NCBI GenBank assembly: GCA_946403075.1
Contig: CAMIYN010000003.1
Location: 1 to 61,078, forward strand
Direction: 5' to 3'
DNA: 61,078 bases
Source: an uncultured Lachnospiraceae bacterium
GTDB lineage: Bacteria; Bacillota; Clostridia; Lachnospirales; Lachnospiraceae
The notes under the pieces were generated by a model. It had not been told where the DNA came from. It saw only the letters and a list, made by a program, of their open reading frames with translations, and did not search any database. This document shows, in pieces, positions 6,914 to 16,800 of the stretch. The translations under genes and the position numbers were made by a program. Position 1 is the stretch's first letter. Each line of letters opens with the position of its first letter.

Positions 6914-8773
6914 ATGAAAAAAACAATAATAAAAATTTGTATATCTATTTTATTATTAATAATTATTGAGTTATTTAAAATAGATGAAAATGTAAAAACA
7001 TTAATATATTTAATTCCGTATTTAACAGTGGGATTTGGAGTTTTAAAAAAATCTATCAAAAAAATTAAAAGAAAAGATTTTTTTGATGAAAACTTTTTGA
7101 TGAGTATTGCAACTATAGGGGCATTTATCATAAAAGAGAGAAGAGAAGCAGTTTTTGTCATGATATTTTATCAAATAGGAGAATTGTTTCAAAAAATTGC
7201 TGTAGAAAATAGTAAAAAAGATATAAAAACATTGGCTAAAATAATACCAAATAGTGCAAATTTGTTAAAAGATAATAAGCCAATAATTGTTAATGCAGAT
7301 AAATTAAAAATAGGTGATGAAGTCTTGGTAAAGCCATTTGAAAGGATACCGATAGATGGCATAGTAATAGATGGAGAAAGTGAGATAAATTTATCAATCC
7401 TTACAGGCGAGAGTATGCCAGTTGGTGTAAAAGTAAATGATAGTGTGGCGAGTGGCACTATAAATCAAACTGGTATACTAAAAATAAGGGCAACTAAAAG
7501 TTTTGATGAATCATCAGCAAACAAGATACTTGAATTGGTAGAGACAGCAGGATATAAAAAAGCAAAAGTAGAAAATATTGTTACAAGTTTTTCAAGAGTT
7601 TGGACGCCTATAGTGTGTATGGCAGCAAGTTTGGTGTTTATAATCCCAAATATAATAATACTTTTTTTAACAAAAAATTTTGAGATAAATAATATATATG
7701 TGTGGGGATATAGAGCATTATGTATTTTGGTTATAAGTTGTCCCTGTGCTCTACTTGTAAGTGTTCCGCTTGCAATGTTTCTTGGTATAGCGAAGAGTAG
7801 TAAAGATAGCATTTTGATAAAAGGGACAAACATAATAGAGACACTAGCAAAAGTAAATAAAATTTTTTTGGATAAAACTGGAACACTCACAAAGGGAGTA
7901 TTTGATGTAGTTGATATCAAAAGTTTTAATTTTGATAGAGATGAGCTACTAAAATTTGCTGCATATGCAGAATATTATTCAAGTCATCCAATAGCAAAAA
8001 GTATAATTAAAAAATATGGTAAAGAGATAGATGTATCAAAAATTGAAAACTATAAGGAGTTAGAAAATAGTGGAATAATTGCAAAAATTTTAGACAGGGA
8101 AGTTTTAGTTGGAAATAGGACAATAATGATTAAAAATGGAATCAATATAGAAAATGAAACAAAAGTAGGTATTATTATTTATGTAGTGATTGATAAAATT
8201 TTATGTGGCATAATCACAATTTCTGATGAGATAAAAGAAAAAAGCAAGGAAACCATTAAGTCACTAAAAAAAATAGGTGTAGCACAAATAAAGATGTTAA
8301 CAGGGGATAGAAGAGAAGAGGCAGAGAGAGTAGCAAAAGAATTACAGATAGAGAGTTTTGAATATTCATTGAGCCCAAAAGAAAAAATTGAAATACTTGA
8401 TAGAGAATTTGAAAAAAATGATGTTAGTGGTAAGATTTGTTTTGTAGGAGATGGGATAAATGATGCTGCCTGTATCAAGAGAGCAGATGTAGGTATAGCA
8501 ATGGGTATAAAAGCAAGTGATATGATAAGTGATATAGCAGATGTAATAATACTTGATGATAACCCTATAAAAATTAGAGATGCTATAAAGATATCAAAAA
8601 GAACAATCAATATAGTGAAGCAAAATATAGTTTTTTCAATAACAATAAAATTGATGGTGTTTTTATCAACTATTATTTTTTCTACAAATATGTGGCTTGC
8701 AATTTTTTCGGATGTAGGAGTTTTGATAATAGTAATTTTAAATAGCCTTAGAGTAATGATAATGAATTATTAA
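6914..8773 (+). CDS. P1B-2-type heavy-metal-exporting ATPase (Zn/Cd/Pb)
   Basis: A 619-residue membrane pump expected to export zinc, cadmium or lead. Landmarks: actuator TGES at about 164, transmembrane metal site Cys276-Pro277-Cys278, phosphorylation site DKTGTLT at Asp320, HP motif at about 358-359, and GDGIND at 512-517. The last membrane segments hold a lysine near 579 and Asp600 in FSDVGVL, the positions that mark zinc/cadmium/lead pumps such as ZntA. The N-terminus begins directly with membrane segments and has no metal-binding domain; that domain is encoded just upstream. It sits in an operon with the SmtB-like repressor and HMA protein. ZntA or CadA are reasonable names, but the ion is unproven. 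Confidence 0.94.
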   Translation: MKKTIIKICISILLLIIIELFKIDENVKTLIYLIPYLTVGFGVLKKSIKKIKRKDFFDENFLMSIATIGAFIIKERREAVFVMIFYQIGELFQKIAVENSKKDIKTLAKIIPNSANLLKDNKPIIVNADKLKIGDEVLVKPFERIPIDGIVIDGESEINLSILTGESMPVGVKVNDSVASGTINQTGILKIRATKSFDESSANKILELVETAGYKKAKVENIVTSFSRVWTPIVCMAASLVFIIPNIIILFLTKNFEINNIYVWGYRALCILVISCPCALLVSVPLAMFLGIAKSSKDSILIKGTNIIETLAKVNKIFLDKTGTLTKGVFDVVDIKSFNFDRDELLKFAAYAEYYSSHPIAKSIIKKYGKEIDVSKIENYKELENSGIIAKILDREVLVGNRTIMIKNGINIENETKVGIIIYVVIDKILCGIITISDEIKEKSKETIKSLKKIGVAQIKMLTGDRREEAERVAKELQIESFEYSLSPKEKIEILDREFEKNDVSGKICFVGDGINDAACIKRADVGIAMGIKASDMISDIADVIILDDNPIKIRDAIKISKRTINIVKQNIVFSITIKLMVFLSTIIFSTNMWLAIFSDVGVLIIVILNSLRVMIMNY

Positions 8774-8881
8774 AAAGGTTATGATAACTATGTATCTATG
8801 CAAAAAAACTTGAAAACCTTAATTTTTGATAATTATAAAAGATAGTATATTTGAAAATTTTATGAAAAATAATATTTGTTC

Positions 8882-8910
8882 TTGTATTTTAAAACAAATT
8901 ATTTTATACT
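8882..8910 (+). promoter_or_regulatory. Candidate promoter of cdaA (possibly leaderless)
   Basis: TTGTAT at 8882-8887, a 17-base spacer and TATACT at 8905-8910. The cdaA ATG lies only eight bases after the -10 box, so transcription from here would give almost no leader. A second candidate, TTGAAA (8810-8815) with TTATAA (8833-8838), would give a normal leader. The interval 8774-8881 shows nothing else clear. Confidence 0.45.
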
Positions 8911-8917
8911 AAATAAA

Positions 8918-9805
8918 ATGCAAAATCAAAATTTTAACAATACTATATATAATATTTTTGGGTTCTTGCCAAGACTAACTTTTTCTGGGCTTATAGAGAT
9001 ACTTATATTATCCTTTTTGATATATAAATTTTTGATGTGGATAAAGAATACAAAATCTTGGAATTTGTTAAAAGGCATTTTTATAATTATGGGTTTTATA
9101 GTAATTGCAGTTGTTTGCAACTTTACAGTAATATTGTGGCTTTTGGAACAAGTGGCAGGAATTGCTGTTATAACGATAGTTATAATTTTTCAAAATGATT
9201 TGAGACAGGCACTGGAGAGAATTGGTAGGCATAGATATTTTAGGATGCTACTACCAGAAAAAATATACAAAAATAGAATATATGAAAAAACAATTTTGGA
9301 AATTACAAAAGCAGTATTTGATATGGCAAAAGTAAAAACTGGAGCACTGATAGTTATAGAACAAAATGATGATTTGTCAGACATAGAAAAGACTGGTATA
9401 AAAATAGATGGGGAAGTTTCATCTGCATTACTCATAAATATTTTTGAAAAAAATACACCACTTCACGATGGAGCAGTTGTGATATCAGGCAATATTATAA
9501 AATCAGCCACTTGTTATCTACCACTTAGTGAAAGGCAAAACATATCAAAAGATTTGGGGACAAGACATAGGGCGGCTATTGGTATATCAGAAAAAACGGA
9601 TTCATATACCATAGTGGTGTCAGAAGAAACAGGGCAAGTGTCGTTTGTAGTAAATGGGCAAATTCAACGTATGGATACAGAGAAAATGTTGAAAGAGGAA
9701 TTAATAAAAGTGATGACAAATGATGATGTAGAAAAAAAAGACATAAATATAGATATGATAAATAAGATAAGAGAGTATTTAAATGAAAAAACAAAAGCGA
9801 GATAA
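8918..9805 (+). CDS. cdaA: Diadenylate cyclase CdaA (DacA)
   Basis: Membrane enzyme that condenses two ATP to cyclic di-AMP, the second messenger for potassium, osmotic and cell-wall homeostasis in Gram-positives. The 296-residue product has three N-terminal membrane helices (within about residues 15-90), a linker, and the DAC domain with both active-site motifs: DGA at about 184-186 (NTPLHDGAVVISG) and RHR at about 216-218 (GTRHRAAIGIS). The start is set at ATG 8918, although no Shine-Dalgarno sequence is visible, because it gives the family's usual length; a TTG at 8876 would add 14 residues without a better site. The partner cdaR follows, but glmM, normally third in the cluster, does not. 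Confidence 0.94.
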   Translation: MQNQNFNNTIYNIFGFLPRLTFSGLIEILILSFLIYKFLMWIKNTKSWNLLKGIFIIMGFIVIAVVCNFTVILWLLEQVAGIAVITIVIIFQNDLRQALERIGRHRYFRMLLPEKIYKNRIYEKTILEITKAVFDMAKVKTGALIVIEQNDDLSDIEKTGIKIDGEVSSALLINIFEKNTPLHDGAVVISGNIIKSATCYLPLSERQNISKDLGTRHRAAIGISEKTDSYTIVVSEETGQVSFVVNGQIQRMDTEKMLKEELIKVMTNDDVEKKDINIDMINKIREYLNEKTKAR

Positions 9806-9917
9806 ATAGTGCAACAAATTTTTTTAATGAGAAAAAATTGCAAGGTTTATTTTTATAAATAATGTGAGTTGGGATTTCACAATTCGCAGCTACATTAAAT
9901 GAATATGGTAATGAAAA

Positions 9918-10964
9918 ATGAAAAAGCAAATATCTGAAAATTTAATATGGAAGATAGGAAGTTTGTTGATAGCAGTTATTGTGTGGATAACTGTTATGAA
10001 TATTATTAGACCATTGGTAGAAGAGAGGGTAAATGTTCCAATAGAAATATTATCTAAAACTAACGAACAAAACATTAGCAATATATATAATATAAGAGAT
10101 AATATAAACAATGTAAATGTTAGTTTTAGAGTGAGAAGTGATTATGCAGGTAAAATTAATAGTAGTGATATGAAGGCAATAATAGAAGTGCCAGATGATT
10201 ATACCGATGGTTTCTTGCCTATAAAAATAAATTATTTAAATAATGTAAAAAATTATATAGCGAGTAGTAGATATTTTCCAACGACACTATATATAGAAAA
10301 AGATGAAATGGTAAAAGAAATTTTTGAAATAGCTACACATACTGGAGGTCAACTTGCACCTGGGCTTAGAGTGGGGAATATAACTCTTTCGCAAAATATT
10401 GTAGAGATAACAGGAAATAGAACAGATGTAGAAAATGTAAAAGAAGTAAGAGTTGATATACCACTTGGGGAACAATCAAAAAATTTTTCGGGTCAGGCCG
10501 CAATAAAAATATGTGATGCCTATGGAAATGAAATCACAAATAGCACAGTTAGAGCAAACATAGAAAATGTGGACTATACTGTAATATTATATAGTGTAAA
10601 AACAGTAAATATTGAAGCAAAAACCATAGGGAGCCCTTTGAGAGGTTATATACTTGATAGTATAAATATTGAACCTGCAAGACTTAGTTTGGGGGGCACA
10701 AAAGAATTGGTAGCAGGGATTTATTCGATAGTGCTACCAGAGATTGATATAACAAATATATCTACATCTATGGATTATGAATTTGAGATAAAAGAAATAC
10801 TACCTAATGGAATAATTGATGTAAGCAATACTGAAAGAATAAAAGTCATTATAAATATAAAACAAGATGGTACACACATTGAACCAGAAGCAGAGAGAGT
10901 AGGAGTTGCGACTACATCCTCTTCAAAAATAATATCACCATCAATCAATAGAGAAACTGAATAA
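9918..10964 (+). CDS. cdaR: CdaA regulatory protein CdaR (YbbR domains)
   Basis: A 348-residue extracytoplasmic regulator of diadenylate cyclase CdaA. One N-terminal membrane helix (about residues 12-31, IGSLLIAVIVWITVMNII) is followed by tandem YbbR-like beta domains; the recurring pattern is V-x-V-P-I-E/L-G-x with strand-turn units. The C-terminal 30 residues are Ser/Thr-rich and disordered. It follows cdaA after 112 bases. That gap (9806-9917) holds no terminator or convincing promoter, so the pair is probably one transcript. The ribosome site is weak. Confidence 0.88.
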   Translation: MKKQISENLIWKIGSLLIAVIVWITVMNIIRPLVEERVNVPIEILSKTNEQNISNIYNIRDNINNVNVSFRVRSDYAGKINSSDMKAIIEVPDDYTDGFLPIKINYLNNVKNYIASSRYFPTTLYIEKDEMVKEIFEIATHTGGQLAPGLRVGNITLSQNIVEITGNRTDVENVKEVRVDIPLGEQSKNFSGQAAIKICDAYGNEITNSTVRANIENVDYTVILYSVKTVNIEAKTIGSPLRGYILDSINIEPARLSLGGTKELVAGIYSIVLPEIDITNISTSMDYEFEIKEILPNGIIDVSNTERIKVIINIKQDGTHIEPEAERVGVATTSSSKIISPSINRETE

Positions 10965-10977
10965 GGGAGAAAAATAA

Positions 10978-11271
10978 ATGTTTAAAGTAGGGAAAATTCA
11001 TAAAATAATTTTGATAGTAATGATAGTTTTTAATGTGATAGCACCAATAGTTTATATAATATTATATTCATTGGGAAAAAGTTATTATGATTATTATATA
11101 ACTGCTGTGTGCATTGGAGTAATACTTACTTGTGGATATGTTTTGGTGTTATGGATAATTTCATTATTTGATAAAAGTTATTGGATTAAAAAATTATCTT
11201 TTTTAAAGAAAAAAGATACAAATAGTGAAATGATAGACACAACTTACGACAATATAAAAACAAATAGTTAG
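10978..11271 (+). CDS. Small two-TM membrane protein, unknown
   Basis: A 97-residue protein with two hydrophobic segments (about residues 9-31 and 39-63) joined by a short Tyr-rich loop, then a basic and polar cytosolic tail (KKLSFLKKKDTNSE). AGGGAGA precedes the ATG. It lies 13 bases after cdaR and 8 before rseP, so it belongs to the same run of genes. No family recognised; the position between c-di-AMP regulation and a membrane protease is suggestive only. Confidence 0.75.
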   Translation: MFKVGKIHKIILIVMIVFNVIAPIVYIILYSLGKSYYDYYITAVCIGVILTCGYVLVLWIISLFDKSYWIKKLSFLKKKDTNSEMIDTTYDNIKTNS

Positions 11272-11279
11272 GAGATATC

Positions 11280-12446
11280 GTGAACATAATTATAGCAATG
11301 CTAATACTTGGGATAATAGTTTTTATCCACGAGTTAGGGCATTTTACATTTGCAAAAATATTTAAAGTTCCAGTTAGGGAGTTTTCTATTGGGATGGGGA
11401 AAAGAATTTTTTCTTTTGTGAAAGGAAAAACAAGATATTCTTTAAAACTACTCCCCTTTGGTGGCTCTTGTGCTATGGTGGGAGAGGACATTGCAGGGAC
11501 TGGAGATTTTACTGCAGAGGGTGGAGTTCTTGACAAAGAAAAGAATGAAGTGGATTTTGATGGAGTGAGATATAGTGTAGATGAAATAGAACAAAATAAT
11601 TTTTCTGTCATAAGTCCTATAAAAAAAGCAGTGATATGCTTATCAGGTCCACTTTTTAACATAGTGCTTGGTAGTATTTGCTCTATTATAATAGTTGTGA
11701 TGATTGGCATAACAAAGCCTATAATTAATAATGTCGTAGTTAACTCACCAGCAGAGAAAGCAGAGCCTTATAGTTTGCAAGTAGGGGATGAAATAATGGA
11801 GCTTTCAACCTATGGGAGTAAACAAAAAATAAGATTGAGTGATGAGATAAGTTTATTTATGTATCTAAATAATGATTTGTTTGAAAAGGAAGATATACCA
11901 CTTTCAGTAAAAATCAAAAGAGATAATCAGATATTAGATACATTAGTGTATCCCAAGATAAACGAAACAGAAAAAAGAGTTATGATAGGTATAGGGCTTG
12001 GGGAATTATATAGACCTAAAAATTTATTTGAAATTATAAAATATGGCATATATGAAGTTTTGTTTTATATAGATAGCACAATAAAGAGTTTGAGACTTTT
12101 GATAGCAGGGAAATTTTCAGCAAATGAAATATCAGGCCCCATAGGGACAGTTGCTGTTATGGGTGGTGCAATAAAAGAAGCGACAAGTGTTAAAGCTATT
12201 ATTTTGATGATACTTTCTTTTATGAGTTTGATTTCTGTAAATCTTGCCGTTATGAATTTGATACCAATACCAGCACTTGATGGAGGGAGAATACTTGAAG
12301 CAGGAATCGAGATGATTATAGGACATAGATTAAATGAAAAAGTAATTACTTTTGTAAATGCAATATCAATGGGGCTACTATTGATTTTGATGATGTGGAT
12401 ATTTGGGATGGACATATATAAAGTGTTGATTGGGGCATATAGATAG
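11280..12446 (+). CDS. rseP: Site-2 zinc metalloprotease RseP/RasP
   Basis: Intramembrane protease that cuts membrane-bound anti-sigma factors and leftover signal peptides. The 388 residues show the zinc motif HELGH at 17-21 in the first membrane helix, a PDZ domain near residues 155-235, and the second catalytic motif N-L-I-P-I-P-A-L-D-G at about 326-336 in a later helix; the last helix ends near the C-terminus. The start is GTG 11280 with GGAGA just upstream. In Clostridia this gene normally lies between dxr and ispG; ispG is present here but dxr is not. The last base of its stop codon is the first base of an inverted GTAGGGGCG hairpin element. Confidence 0.95.
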   Translation: MNIIIAMLILGIIVFIHELGHFTFAKIFKVPVREFSIGMGKRIFSFVKGKTRYSLKLLPFGGSCAMVGEDIAGTGDFTAEGGVLDKEKNEVDFDGVRYSVDEIEQNNFSVISPIKKAVICLSGPLFNIVLGSICSIIIVVMIGITKPIINNVVVNSPAEKAEPYSLQVGDEIMELSTYGSKQKIRLSDEISLFMYLNNDLFEKEDIPLSVKIKRDNQILDTLVYPKINETEKRVMIGIGLGELYRPKNLFEIIKYGIYEVLFYIDSTIKSLRLLIAGKFSANEISGPIGTVAVMGGAIKEATSVKAIILMILSFMSLISVNLAVMNLIPIPALDGGRILEAGIEMIIGHRLNEKVITFVNAISMGLLLILMMWIFGMDIYKVLIGAYR

Positions 12447-12468
12447 GGCTCGCAAGCTTCGCCCCTAC
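12446..12468 (-). repeat. Inverted copy of GTAGGGGCGAAG hairpin element
   Basis: On the minus strand it reads GTAGGGGCGAAG then CTTGCGAGCCC, matching the element behind pyk and the giant gene but in opposite orientation. A partial second unit (GTAGGGGCAATGG on the minus strand) lies just downstream to about 12487. The copy starts on the last base of the rseP stop codon. Confidence 0.75.
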
Positions 12469-12521
12469 ATTGCCATTGCCCCTACAAAATAAATTATATA
12501 AATTTTTAATTGGAGTATATA

Positions 12522-13586
12522 ATGTTTACAAGAAATGATACAAGGAAAATTAAAATAGGAAATATCTATATAGGTAATGGAGAGAGAATAAAAATACAGT
12601 CAATGTGTAATAAAAAAACCACTGATACAAAATCAGTGGTTTCTCAAATTTTAGAGTTAGAAAAAGCTGGGGTTGATTTGATAAGAGTGAGTGTTCCAGA
12701 TGAAATGTCTGCAAAAAACATAGAGAATATAAAAAAAGTAATCAATATACCACTTGTTGCAGATATTCATTTTGATTATAAACTTGCAATTATGTGCTGT
12801 GATAGGGGAATAGACAAGATAAGAATAAATCCAGGGAACATAGGAGATAGTGACAAAATAAAGCAAGTGGCAGAGGCTTGCAAGAAAAAAAATATACCAA
12901 TAAGGATAGGGATAAATGGTGGTTCGCTAAGCAAAAAAATATTGGAAAAGTATGATGGAAAGGTTACGGCTGATGGGCTTTTTTTATCAGCAGTAGAAAA
13001 TGTAGAAGCACTTGAAAAAAACAATTTTTTTGACATACTCGTATCTATAAAATCATCAAATGTAAATATGGCAGTTTCTGCATATGAAATGTTTGCAGAA
13101 AAATATGACTACCCACTACATATAGGGATAACGGAGGCAGGAACAGAGAGAAGTGGCATAATAAAATCGGCGGTAGGATTGGGCATATTACTTGATAAAG
13201 GGATTGGTGATACAATGAGGGTAAGTCTCACTGCAAATCCAGTAGAGGAAGTTAGAGTTGCAAAAAAGATACTTGAGAGTGTAGGCTTGTATGATAATGG
13301 AATAGAGGTTATATCTTGTCCTACTTGTGCGAGAACAGATATAGATGTAATAAAAATTGCAAATGAAGTAGAAGATATGGTGAGTCAAATAAAAACAACC
13401 AAAAAGATAAAAATAGCAGTAATGGGATGTGCCGTAAATGGACCAGGGGAAGCCAAAGATAGCGACATCGGTGTAGCAGGTGGAAGAGGAGAGGGACTTA
13501 TTTTTAGTAAGGGTAAAACACTAAAAAAGGTTAGAGAAAATGAAATAGTAAAAGAATTAATGCTGGAACTTGAAAAACTGATTTAA
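12522..13586 (+). CDS. ispG: 4-hydroxy-3-methylbut-2-enyl diphosphate synthase IspG (GcpE)
   Basis: Iron-sulfur enzyme of the MEP pathway converting MEcPP to HMBPP. The 354 residues match bacterial IspG: N-terminal TIM-barrel start (RIKIQSMCNKKTTDT), LIRVSVPDE, VADIHFDYKLA, IRINPGNIG and TEAG. The C-terminal domain has the three cluster cysteines in ISCPTCARTD and VMGCAVNGPGEA (the glutamate is the fourth ligand), then GVAGGRGEG. ATG 12522 follows TGGAG; the frame upstream begins with TTG inside the ribosome site. It closes the cdaA-ispG run and is followed by a terminator. Confidence 0.97.
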   Translation: MFTRNDTRKIKIGNIYIGNGERIKIQSMCNKKTTDTKSVVSQILELEKAGVDLIRVSVPDEMSAKNIENIKKVINIPLVADIHFDYKLAIMCCDRGIDKIRINPGNIGDSDKIKQVAEACKKKNIPIRIGINGGSLSKKILEKYDGKVTADGLFLSAVENVEALEKNNFFDILVSIKSSNVNMAVSAYEMFAEKYDYPLHIGITEAGTERSGIIKSAVGLGILLDKGIGDTMRVSLTANPVEEVRVAKKILESVGLYDNGIEVISCPTCARTDIDVIKIANEVEDMVSQIKTTKKIKIAVMGCAVNGPGEAKDSDIGVAGGRGEGLIFSKGKTLKKVRENEIVKELMLELEKLI

Positions 13587-13683
13587 AGTGTTCAATATTA
13601 GAAAAAAAATAAAAATTTTGAACATAACAATAAAGTTATAAACAAATAAAAAACAAAAATTATCAAAGTAAAACTTATCATAG

Positions 13684-13713
13684 AAAAAAAGCCTAAAAAT
13701 AAGGCTTTTTTTT
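13684..13713 (+). terminator. Rho-independent terminator after ispG
   Basis: An A7 run and GCCT pair with AGGC and a T8 run around AAAAATA. A weaker dyad, TGTTCAA (13589-13595) with TTGAACA (13618-13624), precedes it. The rest of 13587-13760 is AT-rich spacer. Confidence 0.9.
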
Positions 13714-13770
13714 GATAAAGCATTTTTAAAAAATTCATAAATTATTAACAATTATAGGAACTTCACAAAA

Positions 13771-13799
13771 TTGATTTTTAAAATCGCAAGTGTTATAAT
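13771..13799 (+). promoter_or_regulatory. Promoter of the giant surface-protein gene
   Basis: TTGATT at 13771-13776, a 17-base spacer and a perfect TATAAT at 13794-13799. The expected leader is about 77 bases and holds a small hairpin (GGCA TTTTAT TGCC, near 13817-13831). A strong AAGGAG at 13868-13873 lies nine bases before the ATG, so the gene has the signals of a well-expressed unit. Confidence 0.88.
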
Positions 13800-13882
13800 T
13801 AACTAACATTAAAAATGGGCATTTTATTGCCGATTTGTTTTGTTGTATTGTTTAAAAACATTGTTTTAAGGAGAAAAAGGTA

Positions 13883-16800
13883 ATGTTTATTGAAAAAATG
13901 AAAAGGATGGTGGCAAGTATCTTGCTGGTTTCGATGTTGGTAAATTCAAACGGCATCCAAACTTTTGCTACAAATTTGCCAAATATCGCTGGAAGTGAGG
14001 CAGAATCTAAAAAAGATGTCACAACCAAGTATTATGAAGAGTGGAAATACGAGAACGAAGGTACTTCCAATGAAGTTGAATTGGCAGATGAAGATGCTGA
14101 CATCACTTATGATGACAATGATTTTTCTCCTGAAAATGAACAAGAAGATGAAATGGAAAGTGAGATAGAAATAGTAGAAGAAGAGAACGATACAACAGAA
14201 AAAGAAATAGATATAGATAACAAAGATAATAAAGATAATGAAAATAATAAAAAAACAAGTGAAGAGATGAATGAAAGAGGGATAGATGCAGAAATAGATG
14301 AAGCGGAGATAGTGTCAGGAATAGATGAAGAAGTAAGTACATCTGATGAAAATGATGAGATAGAAGATAAAGAAATAATTAAAAATGACGATGAAATTGA
14401 GATATCAGAAAAACAAAAAAATGATGAGAGCGAAACAAATGACGAAAATATAGACATAGGAACGGATAGTGATATAAAAGAAATTATAGAAGATAATAAA
14501 GAAGATATGCAAAATGAATTTGTTGATGAGCCAATAGAGAGAGAAAAAAAACTTGGTGCAAATAGTCATACAAATCATAAAGTTTGCAATTTAAATGTAA
14601 ATGAAACATGTACTCATGCGAGTAAAGATGCATACGGGAATTTGGTTCAACACCCATCACCAAAAGAATCTGATTGGAGTGAAATGCCTTTTGCAGGCTA
14701 TGCTGCATATGTAAATTTAGAGATAACTACTACAGAAGATGGGCAATATTGTAGTATGGTACGACAAGAAAGTAATGGAAAATTATTGGATACCAAAATA
14801 GCTACCGAAGGATGGATATATTATTATTTAACTCAAAATGCTAATATGACATTAACGATTGATTCGGATGAAAAAGTCGAAGAATCTGAACTCAGTAAAT
14901 ATATAGGAAAAATAGGAGTTGTTATCTGTTTAAATGGGAAAACACTTAAATATAATCCTAAACATGATAAAATGGATAAGTTTTATACAACAAGTTTTGA
15001 AATTTGTGATTGCCAATCTGGTGGAAGCATTTCGGTAAATACTCCTTTTTATGATAGCGAGAACCCTGATAGGGATGAAGACTATAGGGATGAGAAAATA
15101 CCAGTAGATACAACAGAGCCACCCAATAGAGTTTATAGACATGATGGTTTGGCTGTGGGGAAATTTGGTATATATGGTTTAAAAGACAACAGCCCGGTAA
15201 CTGTTCAATGGTTTGGCAATGCACCAACTTGTCTGTCGGTAAATACATATACATGTAATATTTATAATGCTACTGTCTATGCAGGTAAGAGAGTTGATAA
15301 ATCGGATATTAACAAATATGGCATGTTTTTATTAACTACTATGAACTTATTTTTGGAAAAAGTAAAGTTTTATGGTTTGGCAAAACCAATAAAGATAGGT
15401 ATGGATTATAGATTTAATTATCAGGAACTTGTGAATGATTATGGAGATACAATAGATGCATGGGCATCACATTTGGTTTCGGCAGAAATAATAGATACAG
15501 AGTTCGGAATATCTGGAGGAGATCAAGAAATAGGAGTTTTGCATTATGTTCCATGGGTAGAAGGATCAACTCCAAATGAAAATTTGCGAGGCGATGTGGG
15601 AATAACTTTTGTAGGAAATGTCAAATTTACTTGTGATACTACTAGAAGGCGGGCTAGTGTTATTTCATTTTCAGATAGTTATTATGAAGAGAGTATAAAA
15701 AATTATGAAGCAAGTATAATTTTAGAAAATACAACTTTGGTGGGAAAAGTAAGAGATACAAATCAAACAAGAGTTGAATTTACAGAGATTACTGCATCCT
15801 GTTTAGTATCAGCATATAACGATAGTTTACTATCAGAATATGAGGCTAGTAATGATGCAGAAAATAATATTTATACTCCATTTAAAAGATTTGCTCGCTG
15901 GAAATTGGTAACAAGAGCTCTCACAACACTCTCTATTCACGATAATGATTTTTTGAGTTCAATAGGAAGTTTTCTTGCCGATGCAAATGGATTTGTAGAA
16001 ATTAAAAATAATATATATGGTCCAGATATAGTATATTATGGGAATGACTTTGCTTCTTACATGGGGCCATTTCAAATAAATAATATTAAAGGTTTTGTTA
16101 ATGTTCCATTAAGAACTGATACCAATAGACCAGGTGTTTTGTGGGATTTTGAGGGGGGATTGGCTATAACAGGCAATGAAAGGAGACATCTTGCAACAGA
16201 GAGTATAACTGATGAAGAAAAATATATGGATTTGTATTATCCTGCAGAGATAGCAATTCAGCCAGTTATTAGATTTACTGAAAATACTCAAATAGGGGTG
16301 CTAACTGATGATAGACCACAGACAGGGGGTAATCCTCCATATATTAGTATAGAAAGGAATCCAAGCTCGCAAGATAAAAATTATTATGGGACAAAAGTAC
16401 AAAACCCATATAGACATGAAGTTGCGACAGCAACTTTTCAAACGGAATCTGGGGTGACTATTGCATGTGTATACATGATGGAGAGTCATAAACATAGGAT
16501 ATGTGGAATCGACAATGGAGAGGGGGTAGAATGTAGCCATAATCTTTTAGAGACTTGTGCAGTGGTTAGCACTCCTTGGGGACCAATAGAAGCGGCTGCT
16601 ACTTTAATAAATACGGATAATAATTATGTTTATTTAAAAACAGATGTAAGTATAAATGTAGAAAGATTTGAAAACCTTGTAGGCTCTATAAACATTTGTT
16701 TAAATGGTCATAGCCTAGCGATTGAAAATCCAAATATAATCTCAAACCACAAAATAGTCATATCAAGTTGCTTGAAAGGTGGGACTTTGGTAATTGCAAA

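Noticed and set aside
6640-7161. 173-aa ORF on the minus strand opposite the HMA protein and pump
   Set aside because: It is a shadow of three well-supported genes and has no recognisable motif or start signal.
8774-8880. Terminator between the metal pump and cdaA (AAGGTT ... AACCTT)
   Set aside because: The arms are only six bases, separated by a loop of over 30 bases, so it would not form a stable terminator hairpin.
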